This document shows, one piece after another, positions 43,058-50,766 of a stretch of DNA of 64,000 nt; position 1 is the stretch's first letter, and each line of letters starts with the position of its first letter. Position numbers and translations under genes: made by a program. This DNA is from JBNRMW01 sp050309795 (GTDB taxonomy: Bacteria > Bacillota_I > Bacilli_A > Erysipelotrichales > Erysipelotrichaceae). Below the pieces are notes generated by a model that was given only the letters and a program-made list of their open reading frames with translations, was not told the origin of the DNA and did not search any database. The DNA lies in the NCBI GenBank assembly GCA_050309795.1, contig JBNRMW010000016.1:62001-126000 (forward strand). Reading direction: 5' to 3'.

Positions 43058-43666
43058 TTACTTTAAAAAGCGAGAAATGTGTTTATACAACAATGCCGTT
43101 ACCACCGCGTTTAATGTCCCTTTAACCAAATTAAATGGAACGACCGCAAATATCATCATATCCCAATACGTGTGGACTAAAGGATTTACAACTCTAGTTG
43201 CATTTAAGATAGCTTCCATTGGAAAATTCGCCACTTTCTCAAACAATGGGAAAATTAAAAAGGCATTCGATAAGGTCGCAACAGTTGTTAGGGAAAGGAC
43301 CCCCAAAATCAAGGCAATACGCGAACCTTTAAAATCTCTATGCAAGCGATAATACCAAGAGGCCACGGAAACAAAGGCCGAAGTAACAATAAAATTCGAC
43401 AATTCACCAACAAAACTCGTCCCCGTGCCTTGGGTTATGAGTTTAATTAAATTCTTTAAAAAAGCAATCATGACCCCTGCTAGCGGGCCATAAGCAAAGC
43501 CGCCAATTAAAACGGGAACATCCGCTAAATCAACATCCATAAAACTTGGAGCAAACGGTAAACTAAATCTAAAAAACATAAAAATAGCCGCCAAACTGGC
43601 CATAATGGTCATCGTTACTAATTGTTTGGTTGGAACTACTTGTTTTTTTACAGAATGGTTGGACAT
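43058..43666 (-). CDS. ribU: Riboflavin ECF transporter S component RibU
   Basis: 202 residues with about six membrane helices; MASLAAIFMFFRFSLPF and DVDLADVPVLIGGFAYGPLAG are typical of RibU. Captures riboflavin and works with a shared EcfA/A'/T module that is not in this window. The FMN riboswitch and terminator directly upstream confirm the substrate. GAAGGAGG precedes the ATG. Confidence 0.93.
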   Translation of the reverse strand: MSNHSVKKQVVPTKQLVTMTIMASLAAIFMFFRFSLPFAPSFMDVDLADVPVLIGGFAYGPLAGVMIAFLKNLIKLITQGTGTSFVGELSNFIVTSAFVSVASWYYRLHRDFKGSRIALILGVLSLTTVATLSNAFLIFPLFEKVANFPMEAILNATRVVNPLVHTYWDMMIFAVVPFNLVKGTLNAVVTALLYKHISRFLK

Positions 43667-43703
43667 GATATTAATTCCTCCTTCATGAATTAGAGGCTCC
43701 TAT

Positions 43704-43731
43704 TAAAAAAAGCCCGATCATGTCTTGGGCT
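43704..43731 (-). terminator. FMN riboswitch terminator
   Basis: Minus-strand AGCCC and GGGCT with an 11-nt loop and seven T, between aptamer and ribU. Confidence 0.85.
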
Positions 43732-43751
43732 AATAAAAAAGAATCCTTGCT

Positions 43752-43856
43752 TCTTTCATCCAGACTTTAACTGTCGCCTCCTGAATTGCACAGGATCAAC
43801 CAAAATAGGCTCGCAGGGTATACTGCCGGTGAGGACTTGCACCTCGCCCCGAAGAC
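43752..43856 (-). promoter_or_regulatory. FMN riboswitch (RFN element)
   Basis: Minus strand carries the RFN blocks in order: TCTTCGGGGC, GAGGTGCAAGTCCTCACCGG (P2), the GAGCCT arm, GGATCCTG-like hairpin, GGAGGCGACAGT and AGTCTGGATGAAAGAAG. FMN binding should favour the following terminator and stop ribU transcription. Confidence 0.93.
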
Positions 43857-43862
43857 GCCTTA

Positions 43863-43891
43863 ATCATAACGATGTCCTTTCAATTTGTCAA
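43863..43891 (-). promoter_or_regulatory. Promoter for ribU
   Basis: Minus-strand TTGACA, 17-nt spacer, TATGAT; start falls at the 5' edge of the aptamer. Confidence 0.8.
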
Positions 43892-43916
43892 CCGTTTATC
43901 AATATTAAAAAACTCA

Positions 43917-43942
43917 AATAAAAACCCTGTGCTGTACAGGGT
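43917..43942 (-). terminator. Intrinsic terminator after efp
   Basis: Minus-strand ACCCTGT-ACAGC-ACAGGGT followed by TTTT. Closes the comG-efp transcription unit before the ribU promoter. Confidence 0.8.
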
Positions 43943-43950
43943 CCGTGAAC

Positions 43951-44508
43951 TTAGGCTCTTCCGGAGTATTTTCCATCATCCGTATTGACCATGATGATTT
44001 CATCCGTATTGATAAATAAAGGCACTTTTACTTGGAAGCCGGTTTCAACCGTTGCGTTTTTCATAGCTGAAGTCGCGGTATCGCCCCGAACTGCTGGTTC
44101 GGTTTCCACCACTCTAAGAGCAACTTTATCCGGTAAAATGACCCCAATAATTTCCGTTTTAAACATGGTAATGGTGCAATTCTCATTTTCTTTGAGGAAA
44201 TTAATCTCCCATTTTAAATTTTCTTTACGGATTTCTAGTTGTTCGTAAGTTGAAACATCCATGAAGACTAGCGCTTCTCCAGAATCATATAAATACTGCA
44301 TGGTCCGTTTTTCAATCATTGCAGGTTCGACCTTATCCCCACCAGTGTAGGCCAGTTCCGTAATGTTGTTTGAGCGTAAGTTGCGAACTTTAACCTTGAT
44401 ATTCATTTGTCCACGAGCGGTTTTATTACGTGAAACATCCATGGCTTGATAAATTTCACCATCTTGTTGAAAGGTATAGCCTGGTCTTAAATCATTAACT
44501 AAGATCAT
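43951..44508 (-). CDS. efp: Elongation factor P with Arg at the modified tip
   Basis: 185 residues from ATG 44508 (MILVNDLRPGYTF). Three EF-P domains, with the C-terminal signature region GDTATSAMKNATVETGFQVKVP. A gap-free comparison with the B. subtilis N-terminus puts Arg32 (NKTARGQ) where Bacillus has the modified Lys32 (KPGKGAA); the PG pair is TA here. EF-P relieves stalling at polyproline. It follows comGG by 13 nt on the same strand. Confidence 0.95.
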   Translation of the reverse strand: MILVNDLRPGYTFQQDGEIYQAMDVSRNKTARGQMNIKVKVRNLRSNNITELAYTGGDKVEPAMIEKRTMQYLYDSGEALVFMDVSTYEQLEIRKENLKWEINFLKENENCTITMFKTEIIGVILPDKVALRVVETEPAVRGDTATSAMKNATVETGFQVKVPLFINTDEIIMVNTDDGKYSGRA

Positions 44509-44521
44509 AATTGTCAATCTC

Positions 44522-44911
44522 CTATTCGTTAGCATCATAAGTATACGTCTTCATCGTAAAATTATCAAGGTCCAAACTACAGGAGGCCACAAACTGATGC
44601 TTTCCAGAAACGACAATTTTACATTCATCCGCTAAAAGATGAACCACGACCTGTGAATTATAGAGTTCAAACTCTAAATCATCAACACAATGAGCATCGA
44701 CTAAACATTTAATCGCGCGTAATTCAATCTCTTGAGCTTGTCTAGCTTTCTTGTAGAACATGGATTGAAGGCGTTGATACAGGTTCATTTGGGCGGCGAT
44801 AGTCAATGAAAAAAACACAGTTGACGTAACAACCAAGGTCGATAATAGAACAAACCCTCTACTCTTTAAGTCGTTGAAAGCGCGATTGATATAAGTCTCC
44901 TTGATATTCAT
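44522..44911 (-). CDS. comGG: ComGG-like minor pseudopilin
   Basis: 129 residues from ATG 44911. Class III signal-like start LKSRGFVLLSTLVV without the usual Glu5, as in other ComGG proteins, then one hydrophobic helix and a short soluble domain. Assigned by position as last comG gene; sequence alone is weak. A TTG at 44944 is an alternative start. Overlaps comGF by 53 nt. Confidence 0.7.
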   Translation of the reverse strand: MNIKETYINRAFNDLKSRGFVLLSTLVVTSTVFFSLTIAAQMNLYQRLQSMFYKKARQAQEIELRAIKCLVDAHCVDDLEFELYNSQVVVHLLADECKIVVSGKHQFVASCSLDLDNFTMKTYTYDANE

Positions 44912-45269
44912 ATTCCAAAATAATTTCCTCAGTATGTAGTTCAATGTTTAGCGTTTTTACATCAAATAGTAAAATCTCGTAGCCCGGTGTTTTAACGAGC
45001 CGTTGATCCAAATGCTCTAAACAGCGAGTTTCTTCAGATAATAAGGTATAGCACAACCCCTTCTCCCTTATTTCAAAATGATTTGATAACATCCATTCAT
45101 GCTGAAGTTGAAGCTCAAATATCAGACGTTGATCCACAAAATTTTCACTATTTTCTATCGTCGCTACTAAAGCCAACAATCCATAAAACAGTAAAAACAA
45201 AAGCGATAAAAAACTAAGCCCCAACAACATCTCTAGTAAAGTAAAACCTCGTGACTTCAACGAGCCCAT
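44859..45269 (-). CDS. comGF: ComGF-like minor pseudopilin
   Basis: 136 residues. The start MGSLKSRGFTLLEMLLG is a classical prepilin peptidase site (cleavage after Gly) followed by a hydrophobic helix; the rest is a soluble domain with GLCYTL and ETRCLEHL cysteines. Part of the pseudopilus that brings DNA to ComEA. The ATG lies inside the last 13 nt of comGE. Confidence 0.8.
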   Translation of the reverse strand: MGSLKSRGFTLLEMLLGLSFLSLLFLLFYGLLALVATIENSENFVDQRLIFELQLQHEWMLSNHFEIREKGLCYTLLSEETRCLEHLDQRLVKTPGYEILLFDVKTLNIELHTEEIILEYEYQGDLYQSRFQRLKE

Positions 45270-45364
45270 GTCAATACCAACAATAAAACTTCCAAAACGA
45301 ACGAAAGTATTAAAAACGACAACAAGATTTCCAATAATATAAAGCCATTTTTAACGGATAACAT
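45257..45364 (-). CDS. comGE: ComGE-like micro-pseudopilin (35 residues)
   Basis: A 35-codon ORF fills the gap between comGD and comGF, overlapping the first by 14 nt and the second by 13 nt. It encodes a basic start, a prepilin site KNGFILLEILL with Glu5, a hydrophobic helix, and then stops at LTWAR with no soluble domain. Its position is that of comGE. It is either a minimal pilin or the remnant of a truncated gene; the neat overlaps argue for translation. Confidence 0.65.
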   Translation of the reverse strand: MLSVKNGFILLEILLSFLILSFVLEVLLLVLTWAR

Positions 45365-45668
45365 AGCGACCCATACCTAATTGCACCACAAAGATCAATC
45401 TTTTAAATTTAATTGTTTGGGCTTGATTTATCGCCCCACGAGCATTAAAGGTTAACGACGAGACATTACTATTCGTTGTCGGCAAGGTGGTCCTTTGTTT
45501 AAGAGCAAGGGCTCGGACTTGTTGGTAGAGATAATGTTGTTCAAATACTTTAACAGAATCTGATTTGGGCATTTGATACTGAAGGGTCCAGCCACTAATT
45601 AAAGTGACAATGAACATAACAACCAACATCTCTAACAAAGTAAATCCGTTAAGGCGAAATTTGAGCAT
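45351..45668 (-). CDS. comGD: ComGD-like minor pseudopilin
   Basis: 105 residues from ATG 45668 (MLKFRLNGFTLLEML). Prepilin site NGFTLLEM, N-terminal helix, short soluble domain (LYQQVRALALKQRTT). Overlaps the comGC end by 20 nt; an ATG further upstream would deepen the overlap without a ribosome site. Confidence 0.8.
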   Translation of the reverse strand: MLKFRLNGFTLLEMLVVMFIVTLISGWTLQYQMPKSDSVKVFEQHYLYQQVRALALKQRTTLPTTNSNVSSLTFNARGAINQAQTIKFKRLIFVVQLGMGRYVIR

Positions 45669-45945
45669 GACCGTTTTCAATATGGATTTTTCGACCATCA
45701 TGACATTGAGTTTGTCGTTGGGTAATGTAGTTAGCTTTAACTAAGTCTTGGACACTTGCGGATTGCACATCTTGGTCTAAAAGATACTGAACCAACGCCG
45801 CATCAACAACTTTTAATTGAACGTCACAACCTTTATCTGCGACCACTTTCACCGTATTAGAGACATTGGGTATGGTCAACAAAAACAAAACCGCAACCAC
45901 TGTCATGACCACAATCATTTCTAACAATGTAAATCCTTTTTTCAT
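45649..45945 (-). CDS. comGC: Major pseudopilin ComGC
   Basis: 98 residues, start MKKGFTLLEMIVVMTVV: short leader, cleavage after Gly, Glu5 and a long hydrophobic helix. The soluble part has the ComGC-like pattern GCDVQLKVVDAALVQYLLDQ and a second Cys (QTQCHDG), a likely disulphide pair. Main subunit of the DNA-uptake pseudopilus. AAAGGAGGTAGG precedes the ATG. Confidence 0.93.
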   Translation of the reverse strand: MKKGFTLLEMIVVMTVVAVLFLLTIPNVSNTVKVVADKGCDVQLKVVDAALVQYLLDQDVQSASVQDLVKANYITQRQTQCHDGRKIHIENGHAQISP

Positions 45946-45960
45946 ACACCTACCTCCTTT

Positions 45961-46935
45961 CTATAAACTATTTAGAAGCTGCATGGGTGTAAATAGGAGT
46001 TGATACAACAAAATCATTAATAGACCAATTAAAACGTAAACAAATCCTTGTAAAATAGTAGAAAGTCGCTTAATCATGACCTTGATGATGCGTTCATTAA
46101 TTTCTAAATAGGTTTCTAAATGCTCTTTAAGTGTGTTTGCTAAGGTGGCGATATGAATAAAACGAATAAAACTTGGATCAAAAAGCGCTGGATTAAAGGC
46201 TTCTTCTATGCTTTGTCCTTCATCTAATTCATAAATTGTTAAAATAGCCAACCAGCGAACAATATTTGAAAATTGTGCCGTTTTCATTAACGTCAGAATT
46301 TGTTTCGTTGAAGCTCCATAAGCTAAATACAAGTGGAATAAATAAGCAAAGAAATGCGTATAGATCTTTTTCCCTAATACCAATAGCCGACTATTTTTAA
46401 AGAGAAGAATAAAGATTTTTTGATTTTTTGGATTTAAAAGCAAAAATAGTGCGACAACTAAAAACAAAAAGGACAAACTCATAAATATAAAAACAACCAA
46501 CAAAAAACCATAAATAAAAGATGCCGAAGCAGTGGTCAAATCCATATCCACCAACAAACTTTGAAGACTTGGATAAAGTCGAAATAAAAACAAACTTAAC
46601 ACCACATACAAAACAACTAATAATAAACTTGGATACCAAAGTTGTTTAAAAATATCCTGTTTTAGTTTTTGATTAAATGACTTAAAAGCGACATCGATTT
46701 CTAATAATTGCTCATACGATAAATACTGACTCAATTGCTCAAAAGCGCTGAGATTGTTGGCATAAGTGTACCGAGTATAGTCTTGAAGACTTTCCGGTTT
46801 TAACACCAGTTCCGTCCGGATGATGTCATAATTAATATTTAATTGTCGATATGCTAAGACGAGCGATATTTCAGCGAGCGAGGGTTTGGAGATAAGCTTG
46901 GATTTCAGTATTTCCCAAAAGTTGAAATTGTGCAT
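45961..46935 (-). CDS. comGB: Pseudopilus assembly membrane protein ComGB
   Basis: 324 residues. Type II secretion F-domain protein with helices near residues 105-125, 140-175 and 300-320 and the family-like LAYGASTKQILTLM and GQSIEEAF segments. It is the inner-membrane platform for pilin assembly. ATG 46935 has AGAGG upstream at 9 nt; overlaps comGA by 65 nt. Confidence 0.9.
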   Translation of the reverse strand: MHNFNFWEILKSKLISKPSLAEISLVLAYRQLNINYDIIRTELVLKPESLQDYTRYTYANNLSAFEQLSQYLSYEQLLEIDVAFKSFNQKLKQDIFKQLWYPSLLLVVLYVVLSLFLFRLYPSLQSLLVDMDLTTASASFIYGFLLVVFIFMSLSFLFLVVALFLLLNPKNQKIFILLFKNSRLLVLGKKIYTHFFAYLFHLYLAYGASTKQILTLMKTAQFSNIVRWLAILTIYELDEGQSIEEAFNPALFDPSFIRFIHIATLANTLKEHLETYLEINERIIKVMIKRLSTILQGFVYVLIGLLMILLYQLLFTPMQLLNSL

Positions 46936-47755
46936 AGCGGTCATCCTCTTTGACTTTTAACTGTTGATAGACGAGTGTTATATCCAACATCATCAAATCA
47001 TAAATAGAAACATCAAAATCTAGTAAACGAGCAATGGTGCTGTGTAAATTAGCTGAATGAATCGTACTACAAACCAGATGACCTGCTAAACCACAGCGAA
47101 TCAAAGCATGCGCTTCTTGTGGTGATCGAATTTCCCCCAGGGCTAAAATATCGGGATCATGTCTCAGAAGTTGTTTAACCACTGCATCATAGGTCAGCCC
47201 AGTTTTGAGATTGATTTGAACCTGCATCAAAGCGTCATAGTGTATTTCTATCGGGTCTTCAATGGTATAAATCGATTGATGTGGACATTGTTGTAAGACG
47301 GTGAACATACTCGTTGTTTTTCCACTTCCAGTCATTCCAGCAAACAAAATTAAACCGCTTTTTTGTTGAAACTGTTGGCTGATGTAATGAAGAGTTGTTT
47401 GAGGTTCTCCTAATTGATATAGGTCCTCAATCATTGTTAAGTTTAAGATTCTTATAACCCCAGATTTTATAAACAATGTTTCCAGAGCTGAAAATCGACA
47501 ATAATATTCAACGTCGTTCACAATATAAGAAAAACTACCGGATTGGGGGACAAGCGTTGAGGTTAAATCCAAATTTGCTAAATACTTTAAATAGTGATAC
47601 AACGATTCATCAACCAACTCCTCGTTTTCAATTTGAAGTCCCTTAATCGTGCGAAATTGAACAACAACGGCTTGTTTGGTAAAGTGCAGGTGAATATCTG
47701 TCGCTCGTTGACTAATGGCTAGGGATAAGAGATGTTCAAGTCGATGTTCTACCAT
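46871..47755 (-). CDS. comGA: Competence pseudopilus ATPase ComGA
   Basis: 294 residues of the secretion-ATPase family: N-terminal domain with ATDIHLHF, Walker A GMTGSGKTTS, Asp box YTIEDPIE, Walker B ILALGEIRSPQEA, His box CSTIHSAN. Drives pseudopilus extension for DNA uptake. Shorter than Bacillus ComGA by roughly 60 residues. No Shine-Dalgarno is evident, and a terminator-like hairpin precedes the gene, suggesting tight control. Confidence 0.93.
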   Translation of the reverse strand: MVEHRLEHLLSLAISQRATDIHLHFTKQAVVVQFRTIKGLQIENEELVDESLYHYLKYLANLDLTSTLVPQSGSFSYIVNDVEYYCRFSALETLFIKSGVIRILNLTMIEDLYQLGEPQTTLHYISQQFQQKSGLILFAGMTGSGKTTSMFTVLQQCPHQSIYTIEDPIEIHYDALMQVQINLKTGLTYDAVVKQLLRHDPDILALGEIRSPQEAHALIRCGLAGHLVCSTIHSANLHSTIARLLDFDVSIYDLMMLDITLVYQQLKVKEDDRYAQFQLLGNTEIQAYLQTLAR

Positions 47756-47787
47756 ATATTTAAATAGCTGTTCAATGCGCTCATACC

Positions 47788-47818
47788 TAAAAAAAACCTC
47801 ATCTATCGATAAGGTTTT
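47788..47818 (-). terminator. Terminator/attenuator between MBL gene and comGA
   Basis: Minus-strand AACCT and AGGTT arms with a loop holding TATCGATA and the MBL stop codon, then eight T. It would limit read-through into comG. Confidence 0.7.
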
Positions 47819-48429
47819 AAGAATGGATTATGTTTTTTTTCATGACGCATTTGCGACGATGGCCCATGCCCTGGATAAATATACCAGTCGTCTGGCCATT
47901 TCATAGCTTTTGTTAGTGACCTTTTCATGGCTTCCATGTCTCCTAAAATTAAATCCGTACGTCCAATACTGTTTTTAAAAAGGAAATCCCCAACAAAGAC
48001 ATGATTTTCAATTTGAAAAGATAACGACCCAGGGGTATGTCCAGGCGTCTTAAAGACTTCAAAGGTAAAGTCCCCTACTTTTAAAGGACTTTCTTCAATT
48101 TTAGTGACCTCTAAATCAATCATCAAAGGATCGGTAATCTGGGCACTTAGATTTAATTGAGGATCTTTCAAAAAAGGAAAATCTGTTTTTGAAATAAAAA
48201 TAGGCACCGGAAACTTTTCGTAAAGAAAATTCAAACCTGCGATATGGTCGTAGTGACCATGCGTTAAAATAACGCCTTGTAGATTTGAATCTTTAAGTGC
48301 ATCTAAAATGGGGTCAATAGAACCATATCGATCAATCATACAATCGAATAGAATGGCCTGGTTGCCCCTTTTTAGTACATAGCAATTGGTTTCAAAAGAC
48401 CCTAATGTTAACGTTGTAATCGTTAGCAT
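47803..48429 (-). CDS. MBL-fold metallo-hydrolase (YqgX/glyoxalase II-like)
   Basis: 208 residues with the metal motif THGHYDH, then TPGHTPGSLSF and VFVGDFLF, and a late PGHGPSS His. Small cytoplasmic hydrolases of this type act on thioesters such as S-lactoyl adducts, but the substrate is not predictable here. It starts 3 nt after rpmG and ends within the terminator before comGA. Confidence 0.9.
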   Translation of the reverse strand: MLTITTLTLGSFETNCYVLKRGNQAILFDCMIDRYGSIDPILDALKDSNLQGVILTHGHYDHIAGLNFLYEKFPVPIFISKTDFPFLKDPQLNLSAQITDPLMIDLEVTKIEESPLKVGDFTFEVFKTPGHTPGSLSFQIENHVFVGDFLFKNSIGRTDLILGDMEAMKRSLTKAMKWPDDWYIYPGHGPSSQMRHEKKHNPFLKPYR

Positions 48430-48432
48430 TGC

Positions 48433-48582
48433 TTATCGTTTTTCACGATGAATGGTCATTTTACGTTCTCTTGGACAATATTTTTTTCGTTCAATACGTC
48501 CGGGTTCTTTCTTTTTATTTTTGGTAGTGATATAGTTTTCTTCACCACAATCAACACATTTTAGTGTTACATTATCACGCAT
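48433..48582 (-). CDS. rpmG: 50S ribosomal protein L33
   Basis: 49 residues, a short gene: MRDNVTLKCVDCGEENYIT, KNKKKEPGRIERKKYC, ending HREKR. The L33 zinc ribbon has CxxC (9, 12) and Cys36, but the expected fourth ligand is Glu39 (CPRE), so zinc binding is incomplete or uses another ligand. GAAGGAG precedes the ATG. Confidence 0.93.
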   Translation of the reverse strand: MRDNVTLKCVDCGEENYITTKNKKKEPGRIERKKYCPRERKMTIHREKR

Positions 48583-48612
48583 GTTTTCAACTCCTTCATT
48601 TTCACAGACCTA

Positions 48613-48618
48613 ATAATA
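48613..48618 (-). promoter_or_regulatory. Extended -10 promoter for rpmG
   Basis: Minus-strand TGTTATTAT; a TTGACT further upstream overlaps the PBP stop but at a poor distance. Confidence 0.4.
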
Positions 48619-48643
48619 ACATACTTCCCTACTCTATTTCTAG

Positions 48644-50701
48644 TCAATTACTAATATCTGATGGATTCGAAAAGTAATAGTTGATGATGTCTTTGGTTGC
48701 ATAGATACAGCCGCTATATTGACCAGATTTAATAGAGGAATGAGGTGCTAAACAAGAGATGGCAATTTCTGCTTGTTGATACGGCGCAAAAGCAATTAGG
48801 GAGCTATTACTAGTACTAATCCGTTTACCATCTTCAAAAATATAGTTTTGAGCCGTCCCTGTTTTGGCTGCACTTTGGACAACCGTATCGTTCAGCGGTC
48901 GACAATAACCGGCAGTGACACAAGCTCGCATTCCTAAGTGAACACGACCAACAGCGGCTTGATCGCTGAGGACATTGAGGACTTGTGGTTGTTTTTGATA
49001 GACCACTTGTTGGCTCTTTGGTTCAATCGCATCTTTGACCATGTGTAATTGATAACGGGTTCCACCATTAGCTAAGGTCAACGCATATTGATTTAATTGC
49101 ATCGTCGTATACGCGTCGTATTGTCCCGTACCATAATCGAGTAAGTTTCCTGCTAAAGGATTAGTCCCTTTAACGCCAATTGATTCATAGGGTACATCCA
49201 GGCCAGTATGTGAACCGAGACCAAATTGTGAAAAGTTCTTGCGTAAGGCTTCAAAGGTTCCCGCTTTCAGGTTTAAAGGACGATCATATTCATAACGCGC
49301 TTGGCCCAATCTGAAAATAATGTTATACATGTAGACATTACTGGACACCGATAAAGCGCGTATATCGTCGACATATCCAAGAACGGCTGAACTTTGTTTC
49401 GTTTCGGTTCCTTGAATCTTAATCGGTTGGTCTAAAATGGTTTCTCCTGCACGGAATAAGTCTTTCTCCAATCCCATATAAACCATCGCTCCTTTTATGG
49501 ACGAACCCGGGGTATAGGCTTCTAGATAGGTCCCGGTATTATTGAAATAAAAGTTCCCGCTACTGTTTAAATAACTGCCAACGATGGCTAAGATTTCACC
49601 CGTCTGGGCATTGGAAACAACAACAAACATTCGATCCCCATAAATCTTAGCGGTTGCTCGATTATTGATCGCTTCTTCGTGGCGCGCTTGAACAATTTCT
49701 TCGACGGCTCTTTGAAACTCGGTATCAATAGTTAGCCGTATTGTTGCTCCGTTTTCACCTTCATTGATAAGATGGAGTTGGGGTAATCCTTGGTCATTGT
49801 ATAAGACTTCATAGGTTAATTTTTTACCCGACAAAATACTCTCATAAGTCCGCTCTAAACCGGACATGCCAATTTGATCGGTGAGATTATAATTCAAAGC
49901 TTGATTATAAATCGCATCTTCTTCCAATAAACCTTGTTGTGGCGTGGTTAAAGATCCAATAATATGACGTAAATTGTGTTCTTGAATGACCTGCCGCTGA
50001 GTGGAAGGATGAAGCATAAATCCCGTTAATGAAGTCGAATTCTCTATTAAAATGGCAGCTTCGGAGGCGGTGACATCACTTTTGATATCTTTAATTAAAC
50101 CCGGGACGATGTGCATCTTCTGAAAAATCATATAGACTTGGTATTGTTGATCGCGGACTCGAGCTAAATGACCTTCATTGATCCGGTCGAGCTGTAAATT
50201 GTATAAATCAGTGTCGCTAAGTTCATTTGCTCGATATTGTTGATATTCTTCGTCTGTCACTAAGCTTTTAGCTAAATCTGGAAAATAATGAATAAAAGCA
50301 TCTTTCCGATCGCGTGAAGTCATGACACTATGATCAACTTCAAATAGATTAACAAATTGTTCGGCCTTCGCCCATTTCGAACGGACCGTTTCACCAACTG
50401 GTGGAATATAAATGAAATCCATGAGTTCTTCATTCGTTGATAAAACCAAGCCATTACGGTCAATGATTTCCCCTCTCAACGGCAATTCGTTTATGGTAGC
50501 GACATTATAACGACTTAGTTTATCACGATAAACACTCTGATTAATGATTTGAACCTGATATAAACGAGCCGTAATTAAAACCATCGATGCGAGCACAATC
50601 GCCCCTAAAAACAATAAACGGTAGCGCATGGCTGACATGAGAAGTTTATTACGTTCTGTTTCGTTGTCTGGTAGTTGTTTTTTCGTGTTCTTTTTGCTCA
50701 T
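48644..50701 (-). CDS. Class B penicillin-binding protein (PBP2-type transpeptidase)
   Basis: 685 residues from ATG 50701 (MSKKNTKKQLPDNET), behind GGAGTG. One membrane helix (about residues 28-48), a dimerisation/pedestal domain, then a transpeptidase with active-site TPGSSIKG, second motif SSNVYM and third motif AKTGTAQ. Cross-links lipid II-derived glycan in elongation or division. The family is clear; elongation versus division cannot be settled because no ftsW/rodA neighbour is present. Confidence 0.92.
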   Translation of the reverse strand: MSKKNTKKQLPDNETERNKLLMSAMRYRLLFLGAIVLASMVLITARLYQVQIINQSVYRDKLSRYNVATINELPLRGEIIDRNGLVLSTNEELMDFIYIPPVGETVRSKWAKAEQFVNLFEVDHSVMTSRDRKDAFIHYFPDLAKSLVTDEEYQQYRANELSDTDLYNLQLDRINEGHLARVRDQQYQVYMIFQKMHIVPGLIKDIKSDVTASEAAILIENSTSLTGFMLHPSTQRQVIQEHNLRHIIGSLTTPQQGLLEEDAIYNQALNYNLTDQIGMSGLERTYESILSGKKLTYEVLYNDQGLPQLHLINEGENGATIRLTIDTEFQRAVEEIVQARHEEAINNRATAKIYGDRMFVVVSNAQTGEILAIVGSYLNSSGNFYFNNTGTYLEAYTPGSSIKGAMVYMGLEKDLFRAGETILDQPIKIQGTETKQSSAVLGYVDDIRALSVSSNVYMYNIIFRLGQARYEYDRPLNLKAGTFEALRKNFSQFGLGSHTGLDVPYESIGVKGTNPLAGNLLDYGTGQYDAYTTMQLNQYALTLANGGTRYQLHMVKDAIEPKSQQVVYQKQPQVLNVLSDQAAVGRVHLGMRACVTAGYCRPLNDTVVQSAAKTGTAQNYIFEDGKRISTSNSSLIAFAPYQQAEIAISCLAPHSSIKSGQYSGCIYATKDIINYYFSNPSDISN

Positions 50702-50716
50702 AAGCACTCCGCAATT

Positions 50717-50722
50717 ATTATA
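50717..50722 (-). promoter_or_regulatory. -10 promoter for the PBP gene
   Basis: Minus-strand TATAAT 15 nt before the ATG, divergent from the ispG promoter 22 nt away. Confidence 0.5.
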
Positions 50723-50743
50723 ACTGAAAAAGAAAGATAATGG

Positions 50744-50749
50744 TATAAT
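50744..50749 (+). promoter_or_regulatory. Extended -10 promoter for ispG
   Basis: TGGTATAAT 17 nt before the ATG, followed by GAGGTG. Confidence 0.6.
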
Positions 50750-50766
50750 GGGGACGAGGTGAACGT

